This document shows, in pieces, positions 50,296 through 59,799 of a DNA stretch of 64,000 nucleotides. The translations under genes were made by a program, and so were the position numbers. The stretch is from Thermoprotei archaeon (GTDB lineage: Archaea > Thermoproteota > Thermoprotei_A > Sulfolobales > Acidilobaceae). The stretch's first letter is position 1, and each line of letters begins with the position of its first letter. The notes under the pieces are model-generated. The model saw nothing but the letters and a program-made list of their open reading frames with translations, ran no database searches and was not told the origin of the DNA. Where the stretch lies: contig JARJMZ020000036.1 of NCBI GenBank assembly GCA_029335875.2, positions 124,001 to 188,000 on the forward strand, given 5' to 3'.

Positions 50296-51406
50296 CGGGC
50301 TCCACCATCTCCTCTCGGGCCCCGGAGCAGCCTATGATGGAGGTTATGGCTGATAGGAGCTCCTTCAACCCTCTATAGTCTAAGGCTGAAGTCGGCACTA
50401 CCCTGAACTTCAGCCCGGCGCTTAGAGCGGCTGACTCTAGGAGTTTAACTTTCGAGTCTAGAGCCTCGCCGTCAACTTTATCTATCTTGTTGGCAGCTAT
50501 GACCATGGGGAGGCCCAGGGCCTCTATTTTAGCCAGGGTTTCTATCCCCGCCGCTACTTTCTCCCTTACTATGTTATCGCTCTCGGAGACGTCAACCACG
50601 AACATTATAACGTCCGATATCCTTATCTCCTCGAGGACGCTGTGGAAAGCCTCAACGATCTCCGGGGGCACGTCTCTTATGAACCCCACAGTGTCTATAA
50701 ACACTATTTTAACACCATTAACCTGGACGGCTTTATGCTTAGGGTGTAGTGTCGTGAAATACTCCTCGCCAACCCTCCTAGACTCCCCGGTTATAGCGTT
50801 GAAAAGAGAAGTCTTCCCCGCGGAAGCATAGCCAACTATGGCAACGTGGATCATCCCGGACTCCCTCCTAGCCTTCAACCTTACACTCCTAACTTTCCTC
50901 AGCTCCCTCAACTCCCTCCTGAGCTTTGAGAGCCTGGAAGTGAGGTGTTTGTAGTAGCTGTCTATAGCGTAACCTCCGGGGCCCAGGAACCCGGGGAGTT
51001 CTCCCAGCTTGCTCCTCCTGATCCACTCTCTAACTAGGGGGAGCTCGTGTTTTATCCTAGCCATTTCTATCTGTAGAAGCGCCTCCCTGCTCCCGGCGTG
51101 TTTGGCGAATATCTCTAGGATCAAGGCCACCCTATCCACTACCCTAACTTTCATAGTTTTTGTTAAAGTGAAAACTGTTGAAGGCTTAGGGTCACCGTAG
51201 AATATTATGGTTGAAGGTTTATCCTTCTCAGCCTCCCTAGCTATAGCGTCCACTAAGCCCCTCCCCACCCTCCAAGTATACCTTGTCCTCCAAACTCTCA
51301 CTATATCGTAGCCCGCCACCCCCGCCAGGACACTGGCTTCCTCAAGGTGGTCTAGGAGGCTCCTAGGTATGATCATGTAAGCCTTTTCTCCCAGGCTACT
51401 CTTCAC
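50270..51406 (-). CDS. hflX: GTPase HflX
   Basis: 378 residues. HflX N-terminal helical domain and a GTPase core with G1 [10 protein letters not shown]3 DTVGF and G4 NKID; the characteristic HflX sequence between the helical domain and G1 ([22 protein letters not shown]) is present. HflX binds the large ribosomal subunit and rescues stalled ribosomes. Overlaps mbf1 by 11 nt. Confidence 0.92.
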   Translation of the reverse strand: MKSSLGEKAYMIIPRSLLDHLEEASVLAGVAGYDIVRVWRTRYTWRVGRGLVDAIAREAEKDKPSTIIFYGDPKPSTVFTLTKTMKVRVVDRVALILEIFAKHAGSREALLQIEMARIKHELPLVREWIRRSKLGELPGFLGPGGYAIDSYYKHLTSRLSKLRRELRELRKVRSVRLKARRESGMIHVAIVGYASAGKTSLFNAITGESRRVGEEYFTTLHPKHKAVQVNGVKIVFIDTVGFIRDVPPEIVEAFHSVLEEIRISDVIMFVVDVSESDNIVREKVAAGIETLAKIEALGLPMVIAANKIDKVDGEALDSKVKLLESAALSAGLKFRVVPTSALDYRGLKELLSAITSIIGCSGAREEMVEPGGPRERIF

Positions 51407-51881
51407 CCCTCCTCACTACCACGACGTCCCCCAGAGTCGCCCCTGTAGACCCTTTCCCATAACCCTCCTCTTCATACTCTGTGGGGACTATTAGTTTAAC
51501 CTTTAGAACCCCCTCTATTGTTTTAGCGAGGTTTAAGGGGGGCTTGTATTTCCCAGACTCTATTTTCCTTAGAAGGTCCACGCTTATTTTAAGCTTCCTC
51601 GCTAGAACATCCATATTCCACCCCCTCTCCTCCCTCGCCCTCCTTATCCTAGCCCCGAAATCCTCGACTATATCGTAGCTCTCCAGGAAGCCGCCCTGCC
51701 TAGCCACCTTAGGGCGGGCTTGGGGCTTAGGCTTTGGCTCCACCCGTTCACGCTCTACGGGGGAAGCTCTGGGGCCGAGCTTACTAGCGCATACAGGGCA
51801 CACGCTTATTTCCGCGCCTTCAAAACTGACTCTATAAAGCTTCCCGGCCCTCATACCACATATTTCGCACACGCCCCCCAA
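51396..51881 (-). CDS. mbf1: Multiprotein-bridging factor-like protein MBF1
   Basis: 161 residues: a Cys4 zinc ribbon (CEICGMRAGKLYRV, VCPVCASKLG), a Pro/Lys linker and an HTH (IRRAREERGWNMDVLARKLKISVDLLRKIESG) with an acidic tail. MBF1 in archaea associates with ribosomes and affects translation. First gene of the mbf1, hflX, trm56, tfe operon. ATG or TTG at 51881 region. Confidence 0.9.
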   Translation of the reverse strand: MGGVCEICGMRAGKLYRVSFEGAEISVCPVCASKLGPRASPVERERVEPKPKPQARPKVARQGGFLESYDIVEDFGARIRRAREERGWNMDVLARKLKISVDLLRKIESGKYKPPLNLAKTIEGVLKVKLIVPTEYEEEGYGKGSTGATLGDVVVVRRGEE

Positions 51882-52130
51882 AGGAGGACACCCATATTAT
51901 AAGCTGGGTAAGAGTTTTTAAGAATTCCAGCTCGGGTAAGCTCGCCTTGACCGTCGTGTAGCTGCTAGGGGGAGAGATATGCGTGGGGGCAGCCTTAACG
52001 GCCCCTTATGAAGCCTCCAGCGAACCTAGGGGAGGCTGGCTGGGAGGGTGCAGGCTCGGCTAGTGTTATTGTCGTTACTGGGGTATTAACTGGTCTCCCT
52101 GGTTTATATTCCTAGAGTAGCTAATTAATA
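51882..52130. other. Intergenic region between mbf1 and pan
   Basis: 249 bp. It contains divergent promoter sequence and, around 52012-52037, a stem agcctcc/gggaggct that could be a terminator or part of an RNA. No gene or clear RNA family was identified. Confidence 0.4.
52103..52110 (+). promoter_or_regulatory. TATA box of pan (leaderless)
   Basis: tttatatt is centred 25 bp upstream of GTG 52131; no Shine-Dalgarno lies between, so transcription probably starts at the first codon. Confidence 0.6.
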
Positions 52131-53303
52131 GTGGTGGAGCAGGGATTGTCTTCAGGGGGGAGGCAGGACGCTGAGCCCGAGAACTTGGAGGTTAAAATAC
52201 TCAGGGAGAAGGTTAAACTATTAACCCAGGCTAAGGTCAACCTGGAGAGGGACCTCGAGTATTATAGGGGGGAGCTCGCAAAGCTACTATCCCCCCCATA
52301 CATAGAGGCTGTGGTTGTTGAAGGATTGGGGGAGGGCAGGTACCTTGTAAGGAGCAGCTCGGGCCCAAACCTCATAGTAGGGGTCTCGGAGAACGTTGAT
52401 AAGTCTAAGATCAAGCCCGGGGCTGTAGTGGCGTTAAACAGCAGGGGCTCGGCAATAGTGGAGGTGCTCCACCAACGCCATGACCCCCTAGTTAAAACTA
52501 TGATAGTCGAGGAGAGGCCTAATGTGACCTTCGACGACGTCGGGGGCCTTGAAAGCCAGATAAGGGAGCTCTACGAGGTTGTAATCCTACCTTTAAAGGA
52601 GCCCCATAGGTTCGTGGAGTTGGGCATAGAGCCCCCTAAAGCAGTTCTACTACACGGGCCTCCAGGCACTGGGAAGACCCTGCTAGCCAGGTGTGTTGCG
52701 GGGGTCGCCAACGCTACTTTCATAAGGCTTGTGGCGAGCGAGCTTGTAAACAAGTATGTCGGCGAGGGGGCGAGGCTCGTGAGGGAGGTTTTCAGGCTAG
52801 CGAGGGAGAAGGCTCCATCAATAGTATTCATAGATGAGATAGACGCTATAGGGGCTAGGAGGCTCGACCTAGGAACTAGTGGAGATAGGGAGGTTCAAAG
52901 GACCCTAATGCAGCTCCTCGCGGAGCTAGACGGCTTCAACCCGTTGCAGAACGTTAAAATAATAGCGGCCACTAACAGGCTAGACATCCTGGACCCCGCT
53001 CTACTAAGGCCCGGCAGGCTAGACAGGCTAATAGAACTACCACTACCGGACACGAGGGGGAGGCTTGAGATCCTGAGAATACACACTAGAAAAACGCCTC
53101 TAAACCACGACGTAGACCTCAGAGAGATAGCTGTTTTAACGGAAGGGTTTAGTGGGGCGGAACTCAAAGCCACAGTTACAGAGGCAGCATACATAGCCCT
53201 AAGAAGGGGCTCTAAGACGGTAAGCAGAGAAGACTTCATAAAGGCTGTAGCCAAGGTTAAAAACAGGGCGAGAAGCCCTAAGACGACGACCACATACATA
53301 TAG
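52131..53303 (+). CDS. pan: Proteasome-activating nucleotidase PAN
   Basis: 390 residues. N-terminal coiled coil (about 20-50), an OB domain ([27 protein letters not shown]) and a AAA core with [19 protein letters not shown], and the arginine-finger region [20 protein letters not shown]. The end TYI is a loose HbYX motif for docking to the 20S proteasome. It unfolds substrates for degradation. Leaderless GTG start. It is convergent with a small Cys-rich gene 1 nt away. Confidence 0.95.
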   Translation: MVEQGLSSGGRQDAEPENLEVKILREKVKLLTQAKVNLERDLEYYRGELAKLLSPPYIEAVVVEGLGEGRYLVRSSSGPNLIVGVSENVDKSKIKPGAVVALNSRGSAIVEVLHQRHDPLVKTMIVEERPNVTFDDVGGLESQIRELYEVVILPLKEPHRFVELGIEPPKAVLLHGPPGTGKTLLARCVAGVANATFIRLVASELVNKYVGEGARLVREVFRLAREKAPSIVFIDEIDAIGARRLDLGTSGDREVQRTLMQLLAELDGFNPLQNVKIIAATNRLDILDPALLRPGRLDRLIELPLPDTRGRLEILRIHTRKTPLNHDVDLREIAVLTEGFSGAELKATVTEAAYIALRRGSKTVSREDFIKAVAKVKNRARSPKTTTTYI

Positions 53304-53304
53304 T

Positions 53305-53544
53305 TTAACTCCTGAGCTGGAGGCCGGTCTTCCTAAAAGGGCAAGCTAGCCAAAACCTCTCACACTTAACAACACTATCCTTTACAAGAGCCCTCTCAAG
53401 AACGCGACACCACCCAACAAAATAACCCTCCCTCTCAAGAACCCTGAAAAACTCGCAGCCAGAGCTGGGCCTATAATGTAACATGTATATCACGGGGAAG
53501 ATAATCTTCTCCCTCTGAGCCAAACAATAACCCCCAACTAGCAC
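53305..53544 (-). CDS. Small conserved Cys-rich protein
   Basis: 79 residues with SGCEFFRVLEREGYFVGWCR and KCERFWLACPFRK, four cysteines in a treble-clef-like spacing. It resembles in layout the 98-residue protein at 35362-35658. A zinc or RNA-binding role is possible. No named family. Confidence 0.6.
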   Translation of the reverse strand: MLVGGYCLAQREKIIFPVIYMLHYRPSSGCEFFRVLEREGYFVGWCRVLERALVKDSVVKCERFWLACPFRKTGLQLRS

Positions 53545-53692
53545 TAACCACTCCTAAAACCTTTAAACCCTACCTCAACCCCCTATAGGGAAAACATTGG
53601 AGGGCTAACATGAGCCGGTAGGATTCCTCGGAAAACCATAATGGATACTCTCTTCCCTGCCCGAGCTCGGGAGGGGCAAGCTTTCTAGGGGC

Positions 53693-54625
53693 TTAGGCTT
53701 CTATTAGCGTCCCAGAATCTCCTTTCACTACTTTCAGAGCTTCTTCTAGGAGGCCTATAGAGGCTTTTCTCCCCGTTTTCTCTACAAACTCTATGGCTGC
53801 GAGCACTTTCGGGCCCATAGAGCCTGGGGGGAACTCGCCCCTCTCATAGTACTTCTTTAACTCCCGTGCTTTGACTCTTCTGAGCCACAGCCTCTTAGGG
53901 GTGTGATAGTTTAGGGCTACCCCGGGCACGTCTGTCAGTATCGCTAGCATGTCGGCGTCGAGCTCCACAGCTAGCAGGCTTGATGCTAGGTCTTTGTCTA
54001 TCACGGCCTCTACGGGTTTTAGGGTGCCTTCCACGCTAGCCACCGGTATCCCCCCGCCCCCGGCCGCTATGGGTACTATGTTTTCTTCTAGGAGGCTTTT
54101 CAAGATCGGGGTTTCAAGTATTTTGAGGGGCCTGGGGCTGGGCACAACTCTCCTATAGTCTCCCCTAGGATCTTCCTTGAAGATCCACCCGAGAGTCTTG
54201 GATAAGACTTCAGCCTCCTCTCTCCCATAGTAGCCGCCTACTGGTTTCGAGGGGTTCAAGAATTCAGGGTCGTCGAGAGATACTAGGACCCTAGTGGGTA
54301 TTACGGCAGCCCTCTTCGCAACCCCTAGTCTTGCGAGCTCCTCTTCTAGGCTGTGCGCTATGAGGAATCCGAGCCACCCCTGGGTCATGGCTACTGCGAG
54401 GTCTAGGGTTTGCCTGGGCTTTTTTAGGGGCATGCTCTCCATGGCTTCTAGTAGGTAGCCTACTTGGGGGCCGTTGCCGTGGGTTATAACTATTTCGAAC
54501 CCTTCTCTAACGATTTCAGCTAGGGCTCTAGCCGCCTTCCTTACAGCTGCCCACTGCTCTTCCGGGTATCCTCTACTCTCTTTGGGTTGTAGAGCGTTAC
54601 CTCCCAGGGCTACCACTATGAGCAT
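53693..54625 (-). CDS. arcC: Carbamate kinase
   Basis: 310 residues of the amino-acid kinase fold: VVALGGNALQPKE, THGNGPQVGYLLEAM, GGGGIPVA and the C-terminal DKDLASSLLAVELDADML. It transfers phosphate between carbamoyl phosphate and ADP, giving ATP and carbamate. OTCase is encoded at 37485; together they could ferment citrulline. 3 nt after the stop of the COG2403 gene on the same strand. Confidence 0.93.
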   Translation of the reverse strand: MLIVVALGGNALQPKESRGYPEEQWAAVRKAARALAEIVREGFEIVITHGNGPQVGYLLEAMESMPLKKPRQTLDLAVAMTQGWLGFLIAHSLEEELARLGVAKRAAVIPTRVLVSLDDPEFLNPSKPVGGYYGREEAEVLSKTLGWIFKEDPRGDYRRVVPSPRPLKILETPILKSLLEENIVPIAAGGGGIPVASVEGTLKPVEAVIDKDLASSLLAVELDADMLAILTDVPGVALNYHTPKRLWLRRVKARELKKYYERGEFPPGSMGPKVLAAIEFVEKTGRKASIGLLEEALKVVKGDSGTLIEA

Positions 54626-54628
54626 AGC

Positions 54629-55972
54629 TTACACCTTTATCTTAAACTTAACCCTCTCCAGGAACTCTTCAACAGCCTCCTCTAGTGTCGGCCCCTCTAC
54701 GATCTCAACTTCATAGTATGCTCTGACTATGGGCTTGCCCGCCTTTATAAGCCTGTCTAAGTCTATAGGGCTCCCAGATACTATCACGTCAGCGGGGACC
54801 CTCCTAAGGGTCTCCTCTAGGTCCCTCAACTGGCTCTCGGTATAGCCGGTGCTCGGAACAACTTTCCCCATGTGTGGGTACATTTTATACATTTCAGCTA
54901 TGACCCCCACAGCGTGAGGCCTCGGGTCCACTATCTCTCTAGCCCCGTACTTGAGGGCGGCCACATAGCCAGCCCCGTAGGCGGCCTCCCCATGGGTTAC
55001 AGTTGGGGAGTCTTCAACTACCACAACCCTCTTACCTTTAACAGCCTCAGGGTCTTTCAAGAATACTTCGCTCCTCGCCACTGATATTCTAGCTTTCTCG
55101 TTTAAGGATTTAACGTTCTTCTTGATAGCCTCTATAGAGTCTCTCGGGGCTTGGTCCGCCTTATTTATAACCACTAGGTCGGCCATCCTAACATTAACTT
55201 CTCCGGGGAAACTCCGGATTTCCTGGCCGGGCCTCATAGCGTCAGCAACCGCTATGGAGTAGTCCGGCTCTATGAACGGCCAGTCGTTGTTACCGCCATC
55301 CCACAGTATTATGTCAGCCTCGCTCTCAGCCATGCTCAAGACCGCCCTATAATCTACACCAGAGTAGACTTTCAACCCTATTTTTACATAATGCTCATAC
55401 TCCTCCCTCTCCTCTACAGTCACATTCTTCAAGTCTAAGTCTTCCATAGTCTCGAACTTCTCGGCAACACTCGACTTTAAATCCCTGTAAGCCATGGGAT
55501 GCCTTATCGGGGCTACCTTAAACCCTTTAGAAGAGAGTATTCTAGCAACCCTCCTAGACACACTACTCTTACCAGCCCCCGTCCTGACAGCTGTTACAGC
55601 TATAACAGGCTTTCTAGACTTCAACATAGTGTCCTTAGGACCTAGTATCATGAAGGAGGCGCCGCTCGCTAAAACCCTACTAATAATAGCCCCCACATTG
55701 TTATAGGTTAAGTCGCTGTAGGATAACACTGCTACATCCACGTGGTGCTCCCTTATAAGCTCCTCAAGGCGCTCCTCGGACACTATGGGGACCCCCTTAG
55801 GGTAAAGGCTTCCCGCAAGCTCCGGGGGGAATACTCTACCTTCCATGCCTGGAATCTGCGTTGAAGTGAAAGCAACCACTTTGAAATCAGGGTTATCCTT
55901 GAAGACCATGTTGAAATTATGGAAATCCCTCCCCCCAGCTCCGAGTATTGCGACTCTTATAGGCTTGCGCAC
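54629..55972 (-). CDS. COG2403 predicted GTPase (cyclic 2,3-diphosphoglycerate synthetase-like)
   Basis: 447 residues: an N-terminal Rossmann-type domain (AILGAGGRDFHNFNMVF), a P-loop VTAVRTGAGKSSVSR, then a domain with VVINKADQAP like GTPases and conserved WDGGNNDWPF. This family is annotated from homology to archaeal cyclic 2,3-diphosphoglycerate synthetase; activity in crenarchaea has not been settled and a link to carbamoyl-phosphate metabolism is suggested by its operon with arcC. ATG start 55972. Confidence 0.8.
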   Translation of the reverse strand: MRKPIRVAILGAGGRDFHNFNMVFKDNPDFKVVAFTSTQIPGMEGRVFPPELAGSLYPKGVPIVSEERLEELIREHHVDVAVLSYSDLTYNNVGAIISRVLASGASFMILGPKDTMLKSRKPVIAVTAVRTGAGKSSVSRRVARILSSKGFKVAPIRHPMAYRDLKSSVAEKFETMEDLDLKNVTVEEREEYEHYVKIGLKVYSGVDYRAVLSMAESEADIILWDGGNNDWPFIEPDYSIAVADAMRPGQEIRSFPGEVNVRMADLVVINKADQAPRDSIEAIKKNVKSLNEKARISVARSEVFLKDPEAVKGKRVVVVEDSPTVTHGEAAYGAGYVAALKYGAREIVDPRPHAVGVIAEMYKMYPHMGKVVPSTGYTESQLRDLEETLRRVPADVIVSGSPIDLDRLIKAGKPIVRAYYEVEIVEGPTLEEAVEEFLERVKFKIKV

Positions 55973-56168
55973 TGGTCAACCCTCCTTTCTATTCCCCGTT
56001 TAAACCTCAATATTCGGAACTTTTATATTAATCAACTCTTACAAGTGTAACTTAAATATATGGCTTGAGCTCGAACCTAATAGATTATGGGAGTGTTGTC
56101 TCATAAGGGAAATATTATAAGGCTCCTAAAACCCTGCTAGAGAGGGTTAGGTTTCAAGGTGGCAAGGG

Positions 56169-58478
56169 TTGGGTGAAGTACTGTCTAAGACTGTATACGT
56201 GGCGTCCAGAGTATCCACATACGTGATCCTTCTAGGGCTAATTTTAGTTCTAGCTATTGGAGCTTATGTGAGGATGCTCCCAGCAATAAATTACGGGATG
56301 GAGCTAGACGAGGCCGACCCATTCTCAATGTACTGGGTAGCGGAGCAGTTCAGGGAGCACGGCTTATTCAACTTTAAAGCTGTATCCAGGAACACCCTAT
56401 TCTGGTACCCTCAAGGCAGGGATTTCCTGAGGCAGGAGTATATAGGGACTTCGTGGCTAGCCGCAGCCACATACCCCTTAGGGAGCGTGTTCGGGCTCAC
56501 GCTAAGAGAGTGGATAGCTTTATTCCCTGTTTTCGCCGGCGTCTTAACAGCCCTCCTCGCTTTCATCCTTGTTTACGTTTGCACGGGCTCTAAGCTTGGG
56601 GGCCTACTGTCTGCAGCCATTTTCTCTGTGACGCCGGGAGCTATAGCTAGGAGTACTGTGGGTTTCGTTGAGAAAATGGTGGTGGCGGGGGTTTTCATAA
56701 CGTTATTCTACATTTTCCTAGTCTTAGCCTTAAAAGCCGGTGGGAGGGCTAGGCTAGCCTACTCTATAGCTGCCGGGGTTTTCGGGGGCTTTGTAGCCTT
56801 CACTTGGGGAGGCTATCATTTTATTGTAGTTTCTCTATCGCTAATAATCCTTGTAGACCCCCTAATCTTCGGGGCCGCTAGTAGGGGTAGGCTAGCAGTC
56901 TACGCTACCGCCTCGGTTCCATTCATATTGTTGACGGGAGCTTATCCAGGGGTGGGTTTCGACTATTTTGTTGGGGGCCTGGGCACTGGGTTACCGGCGG
57001 TTCTAGCCCTCTACGCTCTCCAGTCATACTGGGATGTCCTGAGGCTTGGGGAGCGCCTCTTCCCCTATACGAGGCTCCTCCACTTATGGCTTGTGGTCTC
57101 AGCTTTTGCGGCGGCCTTAGTGTTAGTGGTAACTGGAACTCTAAGAGTCCCAGGCAGAATACTGTTAGCTCTAGGGGTTAGAGAGTTCAGCCCCCTAGCT
57201 GAGAGTGTTGCCGAGCACGCTTCCCTAACCTGGGGTGACATGGGGAGGGAGCTTGGCCTGCCTCTAATATTCTCGATCCTCGGCCTCTCGTATTACGTTT
57301 ACAGGCTATACTCTGGTAGGAGGAGCTCTATAGACAGTGTTTTAGCCGGCATGTTCATCATGACTATTATTATGGCTTACGCCGCTAAAAACATGGCCTA
57401 CTTCCTCCACATGGCCTCCTACTACGCCTCGATAACAGCGGGCCTAACAGTGGGGCTATGGATGTCGGGGGAGAAGATCGTGGAGGAGGGTAAACGCAGG
57501 GGCACTATAAGAGTTGACGACCTGAGGCTTTTCATAGCGTTAACCATTATAGGCCTCATAATCTTCAGCTCAGCGTACTATGCAAGGTCAAGCTACGACG
57601 TTAATAGAGTGAGGGCGCCCCAAATACTGACTTCGGGGCTGGGGGTTTTCCAGCTAGGGGGTCAAAGTGTGGTCCCGTTGAACGATGCTTGGATCAGGGC
57701 TTTAGAATATATGAGGACAAACACGAGCGAGGACGCATTAATAGTAAGCTGGTGGGACTACGGATACTGGATATCAGTGGATGGTAAGAGGAGGAGTGTG
57801 GCCGACGGCTCCACATACAATGAAACACAGATCAGGATACTCGCCAGGATACTGACTGGGAACGAGGATGAGGCTTCATACCTTCTGAGGTTCTTCAGAG
57901 CCCAGCCCAACAACACTTACATAGTGTTCTACGAGGCGTACATAATATATAGGCCCGAGAACCTTACGACAGCCTACGTGTTCCCCATTTTCAGCGCCCC
58001 CCCAGGAGCTAACTCCATCATATACGGGGCCGCGGATTTCCCCAAGTCATTCCAGATGCTCAGGATAGGCTATAGGATAAACCCCTTCGCCCCCTCACCC
58101 TTCGGGACAGAGTACTCCACCCAGAGGGTCATGGGCGGAAACATATACCATTATTTCCCAGGCTTCATAGGGGAACCCAGGTCCAAGGCTGAAAACGTTC
58201 TAAACTCTCTAATATACAGGCTTAGCGTAGAAGGCTTAAACCACATACCCTCAAAGGGGATCCTGACGGGACAGTGCAACGCCCTAGCAAACGCGACAAC
58301 AACTATACCAGCATTCTACGACCCCGCAACACGCTCCATACTAGAGCTTAGACTCCAAGGAGAGACTAGAAGGTTCACCCCGGAAGCCATATTCGTCTCA
58401 TGCTTCCAAAGCGAGATAGGACTCGGCTACGCTCAAGACCTAGCCGTCATAGTGTTCATGTTCAAATGGACAGGCTAG
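56169..58478 (+). CDS. aglB: Archaeal oligosaccharyltransferase AglB (STT3)
   Basis: 769 residues, about 12-13 membrane spans in the first 470 residues and a large extracytoplasmic C-terminal domain. First catalytic-loop acidic motif ELDEADPF (about 45-52) and the WWDYGYW motif (about 528-534) are intact. It transfers a lipid-linked glycan to asparagines of N-X-S/T in secreted and membrane proteins. No other glycosylation genes are next to it. GTG-rich 5' region; the 3' end drifts to A/C-ending codons. Confidence 0.93.
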   Translation: MGEVLSKTVYVASRVSTYVILLGLILVLAIGAYVRMLPAINYGMELDEADPFSMYWVAEQFREHGLFNFKAVSRNTLFWYPQGRDFLRQEYIGTSWLAAATYPLGSVFGLTLREWIALFPVFAGVLTALLAFILVYVCTGSKLGGLLSAAIFSVTPGAIARSTVGFVEKMVVAGVFITLFYIFLVLALKAGGRARLAYSIAAGVFGGFVAFTWGGYHFIVVSLSLIILVDPLIFGAASRGRLAVYATASVPFILLTGAYPGVGFDYFVGGLGTGLPAVLALYALQSYWDVLRLGERLFPYTRLLHLWLVVSAFAAALVLVVTGTLRVPGRILLALGVREFSPLAESVAEHASLTWGDMGRELGLPLIFSILGLSYYVYRLYSGRRSSIDSVLAGMFIMTIIMAYAAKNMAYFLHMASYYASITAGLTVGLWMSGEKIVEEGKRRGTIRVDDLRLFIALTIIGLIIFSSAYYARSSYDVNRVRAPQILTSGLGVFQLGGQSVVPLNDAWIRALEYMRTNTSEDALIVSWWDYGYWISVDGKRRSVADGSTYNETQIRILARILTGNEDEASYLLRFFRAQPNNTYIVFYEAYIIYRPENLTTAYVFPIFSAPPGANSIIYGAADFPKSFQMLRIGYRINPFAPSPFGTEYSTQRVMGGNIYHYFPGFIGEPRSKAENVLNSLIYRLSVEGLNHIPSKGILTGQCNALANATTTIPAFYDPATRSILELRLQGETRRFTPEAIFVSCFQSEIGLGYAQDLAVIVFMFKWTG

Positions 58479-58560
58479 AGTACTATCTCCAGCTTTTTGG
58501 TTAATATGGCTACTTAGAGATGCTTGAGATCATCATAGTGCCTGCGAACTATGAGAACTT

Positions 58561-58616
58561 AAAGGTTAAACCTTTAAGGCCCCCAACGAGCCCATGAGCG
58601 TTGAACGGGCTGGGGG
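58561..58616. terminator. Tandem inverted repeats downstream of aglB
   Basis: aaaggtt-a-aaccttt (58561-58575) is followed by a longer hairpin with CCCCC and AGCCC pairing to GGGCT and GGGGG (58580-58616). Position 80-140 nt after the aglB stop suggests a transcript end or a stable 3' structure. It could also be a small RNA; no promoter or box motif supports that. Confidence 0.35.
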
Positions 58617-58753
58617 AAGCCGGGCCCAATATCATGGGAAAACCAAAATACCCACGGTTTCGGGTTCCGGCGGCCGCCAGCTAGCGTTTAAACAACCAGA
58701 GCTTTCCTCCTATAAACTCTAGAGAACTAAACCCCCTCCGGAGGCTGAACTAG

Positions 58754-59206
58754 TTGCTGCGCCGCGGCTCCGAGAACCCGAGAATGGATCTAGTTAGAGC
58801 CCTCACAAGCGTTAGGAAAGCGCAGATCAAAGTCAACATGGCCATAGAGAGGCTCAAAGCTATCAAAGAGTTTGAAGCAGCCTCCAGGCTAGCAGCTCTA
58901 AGCGAGATCCTCGAAAGAATATCGCTAAGACTTGAAACCATAATAGTGACCAGGCAGCTCAGCGGGGAGGCAGTTAAATCCCTGGTAGCGCTATCAAAAG
59001 CCCTGGAAACACTTAAAATACACGCACCCCCGCACACCCACTATGCGATAACTGAAGTACAAGAATCCCTAGAAAACATATACGGAAACCTCATAATGGA
59101 ACCGTTAGAGCTCAGCCCGGAAACTGTGAACTCTGAAGTCGAAGAAATAATAAGAGAAGCCTTTAAAACCGTCAACAATAAAACCAAAACTCAAACACAG
59201 CGTTAA
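58754..59206 (+). CDS. Short CdvB-like ESCRT-III protein
   Basis: 150 residues. Helical core matching the middle of CdvB: VRKAQIKVNMAIERLKAIKEFEAASRL, ILERISLRLETIIVT and YAITEVQESLENIYGNLI. It lacks the C-terminal MIM2/winged-helix region of long CdvB, so it is one of the short paralogues that take part in cell division or membrane remodelling in crenarchaea. cdvA and cdvC are not adjacent. TTG 58754 preceded by GGAGG; ATG 58784 is an alternative. The 3' half is strongly A/C-rich. Confidence 0.65.
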   Translation: MLRRGSENPRMDLVRALTSVRKAQIKVNMAIERLKAIKEFEAASRLAALSEILERISLRLETIIVTRQLSGEAVKSLVALSKALETLKIHAPPHTHYAITEVQESLENIYGNLIMEPLELSPETVNSEVEEIIREAFKTVNNKTKTQTQR

Positions 59207-59663
59207 CACTAGACCCCCGCCTCACCAGAGATCTCATTTAATGGGCTGAACCCTATTCCTTAAGTGCCTGCTATCGACAGTATATTAGAGGCTGAACGCT
59301 TCCTCCTCGAGCCCGTCACACGTCGAGTACACTACTCTCTAAGCCCGGGGTTTCCTCGTTAATTAGGGGTTTAAGTCTCGGGGTCAAGAGGGTTTTCCGG
59401 GACTGCGAACGGTTGAAGGGGACGCGCTTATAATTAATGCTTAACGCACCACACGATCGTCGTCCGAGTAGTTTTTATATCGCTATCCTAGCATGCTTTA
59501 CTTTAAGTTAAACGCTGGGGTAATACTTTCAAAGCCTTTAACACTATAGAGGGGTTCATGTAAAGCCGGTTATTTGAAACTATGGTGGGGCTAGTGTTTT
59601 CCATAAGGGGTGGGTTTTGTTTAAGCTGGAATGTGTAGTTTAAAAGGTTGGTTTAAACTTCTT
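59207..59663. other. Long intergenic spacer before the candidate sRNA
   Basis: 457 bp with TATA-like tracts (for example tttttatatcgct near 59470) but no ORF with protein character. No RNA gene other than the C/D candidate that follows. Confidence 0.4.
59638..59646 (+). promoter_or_regulatory. TATA-like box for the candidate C/D sRNA
   Basis: gtttaaaag is centred about 25 bp before the predicted sRNA 5' end near 59667. Confidence 0.4.
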
Positions 59664-59724
59664 TTATGGGATGAGGGCTCCTAGCCAGGCTGATATGGTG
59701 ATGTGTGGATCACAGTCCGACCTC
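59664..59724 (+). ncRNA. Candidate C/D-box guide sRNA
   Basis: Boxes in order: C gggatga (59668-59674, one mismatch), 15-nt spacer, D' ctga (59690-59693), 4-nt linker, C' gtgatgt (59698-59704, one mismatch), 12-nt spacer, D ccga (59717-59720, one mismatch). The 4-nt D'-C' linker and 12-nt guide match archaeal C/D sRNA geometry. An AT-rich box sits 25 bp upstream. Guide targets were not searched. Confidence 0.4.
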
Positions 59725-59799
59725 GCCTCTTACTATTTTAGTGTTGCGAGTGTGCCCTCGCCGTGGGGGAAACTAATTTAAGGTGGGCTGCTAAGTGTA

